A stretch of 64,000 nucleotides of DNA from Trichostrongylus colubriformis. Lineage: Eukaryota > Nematoda > Chromadorea > Rhabditida > Trichostrongylidae. The first letter of the stretch is position 1, and every line of letters begins with the position of its first letter. The stretch spans positions 35,512,001 through 35,576,000 of the forward strand of contig OZ022256.1 of the NCBI GenBank assembly GCA_963978905.1. The letters are read 5' to 3'. Position numbers and translations under genes: made by a program. The notes under the pieces are model-generated. The model was not told the DNA's origin. It ran no database searches and saw only the letters and a list, made by a program, of their open reading frames with translations. Positions 46,050 through 57,930 of this stretch are shown in pieces.

Positions 46050-47330
46050 CAGTTCAAGGATCTCGAGCCGTTAGATAGCAAAGTCATGTGCCGCGATCCT
46101 AGAGCAACACACTTAGAAGAAGCACTCGTCCCCGACAGTATAAGACGGGAACATCTGAAGAATTTAGCTCAAGTCATCGTCAAACCTCTTCTTGACCCTT
46201 CACATTCAACCTGTCGAAATGCAATGCAAGGTACCCACCTAATAAAAAAGCAGCAGGACTGTGCCCCTATATAGAAGGACTTCAAACGAAGGGCAGTCAT
46301 GCGAACGAACAGAGTTTCGAAGAGGGTTCAGTACAAACGACACATGGTCACTAGACCCACTGAAGTATCGTGAGAGTCCAAGATGCCGTTTTGTCTCACA
46401 TTCATAGATTTGAAGAAAGCCGCCGACTTCGCTGAAACAGAAGCCGCCTTGGAAAACCAGGGTGTATCTACTCAGTACTTAGGAGTACTTTATGCGCTCT
46501 AGCACTTTCTCGACCATAACTTTACCATTCTATACAAAAATCGTCACTGACGTGGAGAGGTCAACGAGAACAATCGTCACCGACGTGGAGAGGTCAACGA
46601 GAACAATCGTCACCGATGTGGAGAGGTTCAACAAGGAGACACCATCCTGCCTAAACTTTTCGGCGCCACACTTGAGAACGTCATGCGTCAACTGAAATGG
46701 GAAGATATGGAAGTGAATATCGACCACAGGAACCTATACCATCTCGCTTCGCTGACGACACCGTGCTTATAACATCGCCAATAAAGCAAGCGGGCGGATC
46801 CTAGCTGATCTTGACCGCGAGTGCGGAAGGGTCGGCTGAACCTAATGAAGATCACGTTCATGAACAGCAAGGCAACTGATGCCCAATTAACGCTCAACGG
46901 AACGAGCATCACTGGATGCTTCAGCTGTGTGTACCTAGGTCGGAATGTCAATATGATGAACGACCTAGCACCAGACTGAGCAAGAGGAAAAGAGCCGCCT
47001 GAGAGCCTTCAAGACCATAGGGATTAGTGCAGAAGACGAAGAACATGTGGCTCCGCGCCCATCTCTTTGATTCCGCAGTCTTTTCTGTCCTGACATATGC
47101 CTCAGAGACGGACTCTACATAAGCAGGAAGAGCGTGCGTCGGCGTCATTTGAAGCGCCATCGATAAGGTGATGCTCGGAGTATCCCGATAAATGTGCAGA
47201 GCGGAATCCGAAGTCCCGAACTCCGTGGATTATCGAAAATGAGGGACGCCGCCCATTCGCCATGGATTCGAGGATTTGTCTGCTAACGAACAGATAATCC
47301 TCCACAATAGAAGATTCTATCACGAAAGTT
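46050..47330 (+). pseudogene. RTE-type LINE reverse transcriptase relic
   Basis: The + strand, with many frameshifts and stops, carries in order: HLKNLAQVIVKPLLD (46150), CLTFIDLKKA (about 46395, with an RT catalytic Asp motif), the FADDTVLITS box with the second catalytic Asp pair at 46748-46777, KITFMNSKATDAQL, GCFSCVYLGRNVNMMND (46918-46965), and the thumb region with LTYASET (47092). Order and motifs match RTE elements of nematodes. The endonuclease domain and the 3' end are absent. It is inactive. Confidence 0.8.
46536..46634 (+). repeat. in-frame 33-bp tandem repeat inside the RT relic
   Basis: Three units of ATCGTCAC(T/C)GACGTGGAGAG and so on (11 codons, IVTDVERSTRT), the last unit diverging after GGTTCAAC. 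They lie where the RT normally has a single KR-GVRQGD-type segment, so this is a local expansion. Confidence 0.75.
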
Positions 47331-47679
47331 AACAAGATGAAGGAAGGCTCATTCATAGCGGCCGTATTAGCGAATTGCCACTGGCGCAGATAGGAATTAA
47401 GGGCTCGAAAAAAGTGATAGTGTGTGGGACAATGATCGGGAAAATACGCTGGGTGAGAAGAATTTCTATACCCAAGTGGGTCGAATTTCGCAGAGTGATT
47501 CTGAGGTCTGGGGCCTTTTGTTATTCTGCAACAGGATCGGCTCTCCTATATTCACCATTGCCGACCACAATTTTCGCAACATCTTGTGCATTTGCTCTAT
47601 ATCACAACAGTAACACTCTGCTGTGACTGGCTGACTAGGCTGCAAGAAACCATAATGATTACGCCCTTACAACCCCACC
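47331..47679. other. no recognised gene
   Basis: Spacer between the RTE relic and the mariner relic. Confidence 0.4.
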
Positions 47680-48215
47680 ACACAGTAAACATAACCTTTT
47701 TGAGGTAATGGTCGGATTTGAGAAGTTTTTGAAGGAGCCTCCCAATCTACCCGGACAAATCCCCGTTTTCTGTTACCTGAAGAGCCCATTTTTCATCTAC
47801 TTTACACGACTAACATGGCTCACAGGGAATCAGGGGGTTAGAGCAGGTGTCGAAACCTGCCAGAAGCTAACCAACGGTCAGCTCATGAGGCACCCACTTC
47901 GACTTCTTCTTCACTTTGCCGATTTTCAGCAAATGTCTCGCCACTGTAGACTTATGTACGCCTAGGTTTTCTGCTAACGTACAGGTAATCGTCTTCGGAT
48001 ATGCTTCGACGTCTCTCCTTAATCTTCATCATTAAGGTACGACGCCGCCCGCGGTCCGACTTTTCTTCTAGATCAAAAATCGCCAAAAGTAAATTTTCAA
48101 ACCAGGGCTCTACTGTCCGTTCACAGTTCGTCATAAAAACACTGCTGAGATTACGAGCTGCCTCCTCTCGGAGTGTGTCACTTCAAATTCATAAAGCATG
48201 ATGACTTGATAGTCA
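47680..48215 (-). pseudogene. mariner transposase relic (N-terminal half)
   Basis: Reading the minus strand from 48215: EAARNLSSVF, then RTVEPWFENL...FDLEEKSDRGR (first helix-turn-helix and the GDxxLEDxxRSGRP-like linker), then after a frameshift LGVHKSTVARHLLKIGKVKK and KWVPHELT (second helix-turn-helix and the WVPHEL box). It ends near VDEKWAL, the motif with the first catalytic Asp. The catalytic C-terminal half is not found, and no inverted repeats are seen. The family would bind its inverted repeats and cut at TA sites. Confidence 0.8.
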
Positions 48216-49169
48216 CGCCGGTATATTTATATGGAGCCCTGGAAACGAGCGACTGAAAAATCAGAGCGACAGTCATACAAGTTTTTAGAAGAGCAAAAAA
48301 AACTACCATCAAGTACGCGTGACTTCCCTTGAGATGAAATAATTTAGGGTAAAAAATCTATGTACTTATACCTTATACATACCTTGGAACCTGAAGTAAT
48401 TTGCAACAACCTGATATCGCCACCTTACAGCTGCTTATATATCATTTGGTGTTGTAAATCCTAACAAGCCATACACTAAGAGCAAGGGTGACCTCATCAT
48501 TAAGCATGTACCTGCGTATGTATGTATAACTGGCTGCATTCTGCCGATCCCAAGGCACCGGAAGGTTCATTAAAGGAAAGCAGAGCTGAAAACTATTGGG
48601 TTGGGGATAAGTCCTCACCGTTTTTTTTATTCTGTGTGCTTCACAACGTTCTTTTCACCTTTTGAAAAAACTTATACATGCGTTCGATAGAGCATTTTCT
48701 GCTCTACGAGGTTATTCCACTTGCTTTGAAATTCTTTTCACTGGATTTATCATTATGAGCTTTATAAGTGAAGTGATTTGAAGGTGAAAATTCGCATTCT
48801 CATCATTTCCTCTTCTCCATCTGCCAACGCGATCGAAAATGCATGCGCATGTGTTTTCGGTGGAGCTTTTTTCAGCTCAACATGATGGTACAACTTGTTA
48901 TTTTAATCGCTCTGTTTGCTGTTTTTAAGGCTTGCAAATGGAGAACTCAGAAAACTATGCACTATTTTATTTTATGAAGACTTTCCTCTATTTTATTTCC
49001 TCTATTTTATTACATCATTTCTAGGCCTCATGAATATTAAGCATTCAAGTAATCGAAAAACAAATAGCAAAGTTCTGTGGAGCAGAAAAAGCTCTACCGA
49101 ACACATAAGATTTGTCGAAAGTTGGTGAGAACGTTGTGAAACAACACAGAGAATAAGAACGGTAATTAA
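48216..49169. other. no recognised gene
   Basis: AT-rich sequence, possibly including the 5' end of the mariner relic. Nothing else is recognised. Confidence 0.35.
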
Positions 49170-49171
49170 TA

Positions 49172-50437
49172 TTAGGTAGTCTAAAAAGTCTTTTCGTATT
49201 TTTAAATACCGCTTTTTCCCTCAAAACTGCTTTCCACAAAAGTTCTTCTGTACATATATATGTAGTACAAGTCCACACGCATCTATAGGTATTGTTGTCT
49301 TCCATCTCCCAGATAACCCTTTTCGGCAAAATAAAAATATCAAAAGTCATTTCATTTTCAATTCCATTTTTTTTTCTTTGAATGGCGTTAAACAGGGAAA
49401 GGAAAAGGTGATAATCCGATGGAGCAAGATCAGGGCTATAAGGCAGCAATTTTTATCCAAGCTCGAGAATTTTTTGAAAAAAAAATTAAAAAATTTTTTA
49501 CCACTATTGAAAAAATGACTCGCCAAAAAATTCTCGAGCTTGGATAAAAATTGCTGCCCCATCCACCTTATAGCCCTGATCTTGCTCCATGCATTGCTAG
49601 TGGAGTGTCGCTGAACTTGGAGAAATGTGGTTGTGCTAAATTGGAAGTGGTGAAAGACATTCGTAGAATATTTGGAATGATAATATATGCAAAATCAAAT
49701 CAAATCAAATCCTAATGGAGATTAAAATTATTATCGAAGTGTTTTGAGTTTTCTTTTCATATTTTTCTAGGCTTAGGCCTTTTCTCGGCCTCTGCTTGCC
49801 GTAGCATGTGCCTGGACAGTAGCCCTGATCTTGTACTACTGTCCAGGCACATGCTACGGCAAGCAGAGGCCGAGAAAAGGCCTAAGCCTAGAAAAATATG
49901 AAAAGAAAACTCAAAACACTTCGATAATAATTTTAATCTCCATTAGGATTTGATTTGATTTGATTTTGCATATATTATCATTCCAAATATTCTACGAATG
50001 TCTTTCACCACTTCCAATTTAGCACAACCACATTTCTCCAAGTTCAGCGACACTCCACTAGCAATGCATGAAACTTCTCGCAACGTTCGGAAGCACCTGT
50101 GAACATTTCACTCGAATTTATTTATCCTCGTCGTATGTGCGTCCATTTTATTTTTTAAAATTTGTTTATTGATGCTCCATCGGATTATCACCTTTTCCTT
50201 TCCCTGTCTAACGCCATTCAAAGAAAAATCTTTTTATAATTTTTGTATTGAAAATGAGGTTGACCTTTGATATGTTTATTTTGCCGAAAAAGATTATCCG
50301 GGAGATGGAAGACAATAATACCTATAGATGTGTGTGGACTTGTACTACATGTGTATGTACAGAAGAGATTGCTGGAAAGCGGTTTGGAGGGAAAAAGCGG
50401 TATTTGAAAATACGAAAAAACTTTTTAGACTATCCAA
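49172..50437. mobile_element. mariner-derived fold-back MITE, copy M2, with nested insertion
   Basis: Flanked by TA at 49170-49171 and 50438-50439. The interior is nearly identical to M1, including the tail, the SPDLAPSDYH segment and the A/T centre. The termini differ: TTAGGTAGTCTAAAAAGTCT on the left and TTGGATAGTCTAAAAAGTTT on the right. Without the insertion at 49591-50180 it is 676 bp, matching the 675 bp of M1. The remaining frames are fragments of the mariner C-terminus read from both sides. Confidence 0.8.
49591..50172 (+). mobile_element. retroposon-like unit R, copy 1 with inverted 5' part
   Basis: Inserted in M2 with an 8-bp duplication TGCTCCAT (49583-49590 and 50173-50180). 49834-50172 is a 339-bp unit starting TACTACTGTCCAGGCAC and ending TTTGTTTATTGA. 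49591-49820 is the reverse complement of its first ~230 bp. The joint holds 14 bp, TAGCCCTGATCTTG (49820-49833), identical to the target next to the insertion (49571-49584). There are no terminal inverted repeats. This suggests target-primed reverse transcription with twin priming rather than a DNA transposon. Confidence 0.7.
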
Positions 50438-50454
50438 TATTTTCTGTAAACGAA

Positions 50455-50525
50455 ATTCGAGTTCAGAAGAGATAATCGGTGAAGAAACTCGCATTGAAAA
50501 AAGCGCGGTTTTGAGATTTTAATCG
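50455..50525. repeat. MITE family C fragment
   Basis: The sequence around GATAATCGGTGAAGAAAC and AAAAGCGCGG matches part of C1 (5160-5200). The mariner fold-back M2 appears to have inserted next to or within it. Confidence 0.4.
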
Positions 50526-51112
50526 CAATCTGTATCTTCACTTCGAGATGCAACACGCCTCATGGCTGACTTGCTGAGAGCAGGGCAACGTTCACGGCTG
50601 GCTGGCCTAGCCCGTCTTCATATACCCCTGATGCAGATAGTGCAACTTGAAAGGAGTGAGGAGGGAGTCATAATTTTTTCTTCTCGCTTCATTCACTTTT
50701 TTCTCTGCTGTTGCACTGCCAAGCGCCACGACTTTCTTATTCCACAATCGGCCGAAATTAGCCTTTCCGTTCATATTAGACCTTCGCCTACAGCCCTGCC
50801 TAGCGGTAATATGTATGCACATATGTTGCGGCAATACACAGCGAATATGATGAATGGAGAGTCGTGAAACTTTTTATGGGATGATTCATACATACGTGAG
50901 CGGTTGGACGTTACGAAATCTTCAACAACAATAACGGGAGATGGTCGGTTACTGGCGTGTTAAAGTTTAGGTCTGATGCAGCGGATTTCACAATTTTTAG
51001 ATCACCCGAAAGCAGTTCCGCATCAATATGTGCCGTCAGGGCCCAAATTTGCCTGAATGAGTCATTTCGGATGATGTACATGCATTTGCGTCACCGCCTG
51101 TTTAATCATATG
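50526..51112. other. no recognised gene
   Basis: Frames of 75-101 codons on both strands without a domain. Confidence 0.35.
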
Positions 51113-51451
51113 TACTACTGTCCAGGCACATGCTACGGCAAGCAGAGGCCGAGAAAAGGCCTAAGCCTAGAAAAATATGAAAAGAAAACTCAAAACACTT
51201 CGATAATAATTTTAATCTCCATTAGGATTTGATTTGATTTGATTTTGCATATATTATCATTCCAAATATTCTACGAATGTCTTTCACCACTTCCAATTTA
51301 GCACAACCACATTTCTCCAAGTTCAGCGACACTCCACTAGCAATGCATGAAACTTCTCGCAACGTTCGGAAGCACCTGTGAACATTTCACCCGAATTTAT
51401 TTATCCTCGTCGTATGTGCGTCCATTTTATTTTTTAAAATTTGTTTATTGA
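51113..51451 (+). mobile_element. retroposon-like unit R, copy 2
   Basis: 339 bp with the same start and end as 49834-50172; by eye I saw only one substitution (CACCCGAATT for CACTCGAATT). It contains (ATTTG)n-like TTTGATTTGATTTGATTTTG. No obvious target duplication is seen. Confidence 0.75.
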
Positions 51452-54400
51452 TTGCCCAACTCACTCGCACAATAAAATAGCCTCTATCGATATAACGCCA
51501 CGACACTAGCTTGCAGCGGGATTGTACACCTCTTTAGCAAATAGGACAAGGCGACGTTTCCTGCAGAAAGGAAGAAGGTTGTATTTTGGCCTCTGTCGTC
51601 TGCGGCCTGACTGTCCTTGATGTGGCAGGCCCGAGGGACGGCTGAGGCAATACACTACAGAAACAAGGTCTTGACTATATTGTTTATGGAGCAGGGTGGA
51701 TCTGCCCGAGCTGGCATCATCTGAGTCAGGGTGCGACATGTGGATGTGTATTATTATGAAAACAAAAGATCTTCATTCGCTTGCTCTCATCACACTTTCA
51801 AAACTAGTAAAGATCTATGGGATAGGAGCTTCTGGTGTACCCCTCATTAATGCTGTATCAACGACAATAGATCTCTGATCCTGAGCTAATGTCAAAGGAA
51901 GATATTGATTCTGAAGTGGCTCCCAGCGGTGCAGCACCTTTCTTGAGCCACTTGCAACGTCACAAGTAAACCATAACTTTAGGTGTTGTTACTCGCCTCA
52001 GTCAATGCACTATAGTACTTATTTGACGCTCCGATGTGCTCAGAACATTCAATTACCTCATTTTAATGAGCGGCTATATTGCCATTTCCCTTGCCCCGAA
52101 ATGATGGTTGACGACCCAATTTCATATAAAACTTGGATGATTGGAAGAACATTCACTGAAAAACCTCCACTGAATAGTGGTCAGAGGAGGTGAACTCGTG
52201 ATCTTTCTTTCTTACTTTGAAGAATGAACTTTGTCGAGCTCGAGTGGTTTGCTATTCGTTCTACGCAAATCTCTCCACTTCCCATCTGAGTTCTTGAACT
52301 GATTATAGGTGTGAAAACTTCATTGGTACCACTATGTACACACCCAAAAATTTTTATTCGTACCACTTTGTACCCATCTATTGATCCATGGTAAAGATGA
52401 TCTTTCAAGATAGATGCCTGCTATGACCCGGTGTGCCAAGTGGCTTGAAAAGCAGGACTGCATTCAATTTCTGTGAGTGAAAAATGAATAAAGGGAGGCA
52501 AAATTGATTAAAACTAGGATCTGTGAATACGATCATGTGCTACAAAACATGTCAGACAGTACAATCGATACACTCAAAGGACAGCAATCGCTCACGCAGT
52601 TCATCACAAGACTCTTAATTCATAGTAGTTCCAGCTGAGATGAAATACAGCTGTAACTCGTATATGTACACGAAGCCGGACCACACAATTGTTGGCGAGC
52701 GAGCTTCACTGTTCTCAAACATAGATAGACTTCTGACGGCTAAAAAATAGAGAGACCGAAGGGGGGGGGGGGGTGGAGTGCTCATCGAGAAAAACACTGC
52801 CACACTCAGACTCGTCAAAATGGCACCTTAACGCGGTAGAACACGTGCTAATTCTAAGTGGTAGACTCTTCTTAAACGAGCACTTGAATTTATCAACAGG
52901 ACGAGGTGACAGGCGACAAAAAATATTCAAAAGTATGTATATCTTCGTTTTCTGGGGTGGATTTTATTTCAAAAAAAGACAACATCGAAGTATGAAGTGA
53001 GTTGAAACTTTCATGTCAAGCATATTGAACTTTGATGCTGCAGCTGCAACCTCTCTCAGAACTCCACTTCCATATATTAGCTGCAATTTCATTCCCTTAT
53101 CCAATGCCCTTACGGAAAAAATGTCTACACTATACTTTTCAAGTTTAATCGAGCTTAATCCAAAACATTTAAATATCTGGTTTATATATAGAGTATTGAT
53201 CATCTTTCGTTTCGCAGCTGCTTGTGGAATAGGACACATGGCGCATCCTCTCAAAATAAATTACATGGAAACGCTCATGCTAATGAGCCATCCCTTAACG
53301 AAGGCCGTGTTGAAGGCTCTTATCCCAGTTCTGTCTAGCCACCATAAAAGCCTGCTCCCCTGCCATAATTGTGGGTGATGCGTTCATTGAAGCCTTCCGC
53401 CTTAATGGACCGAAAGTCGCGTACGTAAAAAATGGTGGGAGTTTGCAGCTCTCGAATTTTAAATAATGTCTGAGATCCATTTTTTAGGAGTCTATCCAAG
53501 TAGAGTTGTCGCATCGAAAGGATTCCTCCACATTCCTGAGAGCTTGTTGTTGACTATATATGTACGGCAAGGCTTCAAAAAGTAGTTATCCATACCTGAC
53601 AATTTTACTGAAGTGCCATAGTGCGAGCAATTACCTCTACTCATTCCTCACGATGACCAAATCGATTACCTGCTACTGCTGCCTATTAAAAATCATCTTA
53701 CTCCATGCTTTTCGGAGGATTAAATCTTGAGAAAGGCGACTATGTTCAACCCACACAAACAAAAAATTCAGTGGGATTGGAGTCCACCGCCACGTTTGTT
53801 TACTTTCGGAGGCTGAGAATCGCAAAAAGCGGTTTACTCGCTTATGCATTTGTTAATGGACACCACAAAGAACAGAGCAACAACGGATCAGCTCTCGAAA
53901 TGGAATCGTCATCGATTTCTCGTTTTTTTTTGCTGAGCTTTTCGAGGTCGGTTTCCACAAATCCTCTCTCTAATTTGCCCTTCGTCAACAGCTCCCGAAG
54001 TTAACGTCTGAAATGAAAGGCGCTGTCACCACTGATTGCTCAGAGATGCAGAATGCTGCCGCTTTCTCCTTGCCTTACATGCATCAATACGCAAGAAGAA
54101 TAAAGCAAATCGTGTCTCATTTTAAAAACAAAGACGATTTCATGTAAAATTAAGTCATCAAGTCGACGAGCAAATCAAGGCTCTTACCACACCGAACTCA
54201 TCCTGAGAGATGGTTGGTGACCATCTCACATACCTCCTTGCCCATACTAATTCGTTGCAAACTTTTGAAAAGGTCATTAATGTAATACGCTCGCGCTGAG
54301 CCAGATTGCTATGATATTTATCATTGATGGCCATTAATTGAGAACCGAAGGACCTCCGAGGAAGATACTCTCAGTCCCACCACAAAACCATTCATTCGTA

Positions 54401-54776
54401 CAATTAAACTATTTTTAAATTGTTCGGCAACAATTGAGGCTCCAGAATATTTATTCAAAAAACTCAATAGAGCCCTCAAAAGTCTTTGAATAAATATTTA
54501 TAGCCTCGATGTCGCTGAACATTCAGATAATCATGATACCCCGGAACAGCACAATATTAAAGTTTTTTTAAAATGTGGTACCGCACCAGTGTGAGAATGA
54601 ATGCCATTCCACAACAGGGGCTCAACTGAAAATAAGTAAGACAAAAAAAATTAATTTCACTATGAGGTGATTGAGGTATCTTCTTCAGCAGGAAGAAAAA
54701 TAATCAAGGGAAAAAAAGTATGGGAAAAGTAACCGAGGTAAACACCAAGAAAAAAAGAATTGTGACTTTTGAAGTA
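51452..54776. other. no recognised gene
   Basis: About 3.3 kb. A G12 run lies at about 52761. A near-inverted pair GAATATTTATTCAAA / TTTGAATAAATATT lies at 54446-54500. The minus frame 51506-51739 is Arg-rich and unrecognised. No splice-supported gene. Confidence 0.35.
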
Positions 54777-55931
54777 CTCTAAAATCCCATAGATAAGAGC
54801 GGTTTAATTTACCGGTAAAAAAATTCTTAAAAATTCTTTAAAAAATTTCTGAAAATTAGCATTGGTTCAAGTTTCTCTCCAGCAACAGTCACTCCCAATG
54901 CAACAGTAAAATTAGATTTTTCATGGCCGGTTTTCGCAATTTCAAATTTGGGAGATCATAACTCGGCTCAGACCGCATCTTTTCTCACAGAACAGGCACC
55001 ATTCGATTCACTGCGCTTTTGGCAACATTACGCATGCTTGCGCATCTCAGTTCGCTAAAGGGCTGAAGATTATGTTGCGCGAAATAAAAAAAAGTCGACT
55101 TCAAAACACCATTCCTTCCGAACACACTGCTGCTGAGGAAGCTGTCCAGATGATTGAGAAAGTAGGGCATAGTTAGCGCTAGATCTGGTGAATATGATGG
55201 ACGAGTAATGGCTTTAGCCTGCAACTGCTTCAATTACTGACAGAGGATTTGTGGAAAATGCGCTCGCGCATAGCTGCTCTGAGGGGTCCATCGGCACCCA
55301 TTTTTTTGTGATCAAGCTTGTTTGTTGAGGGAGAATACTTCTGTATATCCCTTGCACGTATGGACGCTTATCGCTTTCTGCCGTTTTGGTGGAAGCGATT
55401 TGATCAATTGAAAACTCAAACAACTCGCCCTCTTTTCTGCACTTCTGAAACCAGAGACAAAGTGTGCCATCCGATGCTTCACCCCCTCCCCTTGCAGCAC
55501 TCTCATTTGTAATCACTTTCGCTGGGACTCGGCTAAACAAGAACTGGTAAAATGAAGACATCTAGAAAGTGCCATTTTCGCAGTACTTCAAAATTTCTCT
55601 AATAGTTCGAAAACCTTGTGACATTCCAAATAAAACATATAGTAAGGAAGAGCAACTTTTTATCCATCTAAGGAGCACAATATGTGAGCTGATTAATATT
55701 AATGCGCTCTGATATTTGAATTTATCTTGTGAACGCGAAAAACCGGCCAGAACTTTCCTTACAACCTAATAAAAAATAACACTAGGAACAGTATAGAAAA
55801 CAGTAAGAATAAAGGTATAGTTGTAGGCTATTATTGCGATAATTATGAGCGCACAGTGCCAAAAAGAAACGTATACAAACGTCAAATTTCATTTTCTAGC
55901 ACAAACCACTCTTATCTATGGGATTTTAGGG
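54777..55931 (-). mobile_element. full-length decayed mariner element
   Basis: 1155 bp with inverted termini C(T/C)CTAAAATCCCATAGATAA (the left copy followed by GAGCGGTTT and the right by GAGTGGTTT) and TA on both sides (54775-54776 and 55932-55933). Its length fits an intact mariner. Minus-strand coding has a recognisable N-terminal region (ESAARGGGEASDGTLCLWFQK, the helix-turn-helix and WFxKFR box, about 55460-55560 and inward) and a C-terminal region with PSYSPDLALTMPYFLNHLDS (about 55195 inward), corresponding to the SPDLAPxDYxxF box. The catalytic DYH-type motif is altered and the middle is shortened, so it is inactive. Confidence 0.75.
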
Positions 55932-55933
55932 TA

Positions 55934-57669
55934 GTACGAAAGTAGCTTCACACGCGTTTCGATCGAAGGACAATGATTGTAATGACAGCGCCATCTGCCA
56001 CAGCCCAACTTTCACTCATGCACCATACCCAAGGACAGCACTTCTAAGCGATAAACTCCATAGTGAACTTCTAAACTTATTTTAAAATGTCTGCCAACAA
56101 AATGGGGCTACGACTACTTTTCGAGAAGTTCGCAAATATCTTGGATTTATCTATCAGAAAATCTCCAGTCTCGAAATTGTAGGAACAATTGTGCCATATT
56201 TTGGTGACCAGTAACAGCAGCTTCGTGGGGTTGAAATTGCATCTCATTGATTTAATCACATAAACAACGGGTTTTTGATAGACGCCACAGTAAACTGTGA
56301 ATTGTGGGGTAAATGCTTCGACGCTGTTTAAAATATCACTATCGTCACCTACATAGCACGTCTGAGACTGGTCAGAAGTGAGTTTTAACTTTTTATGGAG
56401 CTTTGAAATGAGACCAATGTGGATCTATAGGGACTCGAAGCTGATTACAAATATGAGAACCAAAGTGTGAAACATCGCTCAGAAGGGAGTTAGGAGTGGT
56501 CAAAGTTCGCTCATCGGAGGGCTACTTTGATTGAAATAACGCATCAACGAGGCTAACCTTGGGTACATCAACGGTCCCGGTCGCTCTATGGAAGCGCTCT
56601 TCCTCTAGAGATGATGGACGGTGTGTTTGCCCCTCGATAACACCTTTTGGTGAGTCACGCCAAGCAAGGTACCCGGTCAATGATTCATCACGATCAAAAC
56701 TTGACACCTACGAACTCGCTTGGGTATGGTATTTTGCAGGTTTTGCTCTCATGTTTGTAATCAGCGCTCGAGACTCTATCGATCCACCTGGGTCTCATTT
56801 CGAAGTTCCATGGGAAGTTGGAACCCTTTCCTTGTACGAGTGATGTTATGGACCATCTGCTTTGATGGATTCTGCCATAGATAGATAGTTCTCTATAATT
56901 TATGAGAAGAATTCACCTGGATAGCCTCAATAACCTCTGCATATTGGCTAACAACCAATAATATGCGCCTTAATAAGGCCGTAATATCCAAAATATTGCG
57001 AAACAATTTGTAAGACTTTCATCACTTGGGAAGTAATTCACGAATCTTCTGAATGTAGGAATGTTTCCAGGTTTCATATATTGTCGTCTAATTGGTGACC
57101 TAAGTTTCACTCGTATCACCTGTCTTGAAATAGCCAATTTTGAGACCTTGCTTTCACCATTGGCAATCACCACAGACCTGAAAAAGCAATGAAAGTTGTG
57201 TTCTCCTCAACAACCCGCTAAGGTTCCAAAATCTGATCCTGACATTTAAGAACAACATTGATTTGACAGAGTCGATAACTAGCCGTAATTCATTTCCATG
57301 GAGAGTTCTTTGAGCAAGCCTCTCGGTCGCGTCCGTTCTTTTAGCCAAGTTTCCGTTCGGAATCAAAGAACACAGATGGAAGAAGAAAACGTCAGAAGTC
57401 AAAGGCTCCAGCTGCTTCGTTATTGACAGATGACCACCTGCCAGTTACTCACACACTTCATGATAACAATTCATTATGTGAGAGTGGAAAAAATGCAAAA
57501 AGCCCTCGCTGATAGGTCCCATGCACCTTGTCCCATGTACCTCGTGAAATTATTGCTTTTCAGCCAAATGTTATCCACTACATCAAACCATAAATGTGCA
57601 TTCTAAGAGATAGTAAGGGCCCACAGAAAACGATCTTTTCACTCTCTAGCTGTTTTTCTTATGGGCGGA
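55934..57669. other. no recognised gene
   Basis: Unique AT-rich sequence. Frames such as 56559-56843 have no domain. Confidence 0.35.
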
Positions 57670-57930
57670 TTATGGTGTAGTTACAGGTGGCGCACACTCC
57701 ACTGTCATGGTGCCGGGATCAAATCCGGCATCAACGCACGCCCAGGTCAACCAAGCCTTCCATCTCTCCGGGGTCAGCAAATCCAGACTCGTCTGGGAGG
57801 ATAAAAGCACTGACTTGTAAATCGGCTGACCACCGCAAGTCACTGAATAGGCCATACCACATTCACCAGCAACCACGATTCCGAAGGGAACCAGAATGTG
57901 CGGCGCATTCCACGAAGGGATTGATTAACG
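57670..57930 (-). CDS. unknown open frame or exon with four cysteines
   Basis: The minus strand is open from a TAA near 57930 to the stop at 57670. It encodes about 85 residues with a hydrophobic start (ILVPFGIVVAGECG), then YSVTCGGQPIYKS, LTPERWKAWLTWACVDAGFD and VECAPPVTTP. Codon use and composition look protein-like, and four cysteines and three tryptophans are present. There is no clear acceptor at its 5' edge and no family is recognised. It may be a terminal exon of a secreted protein or a relic. Confidence 0.3.
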
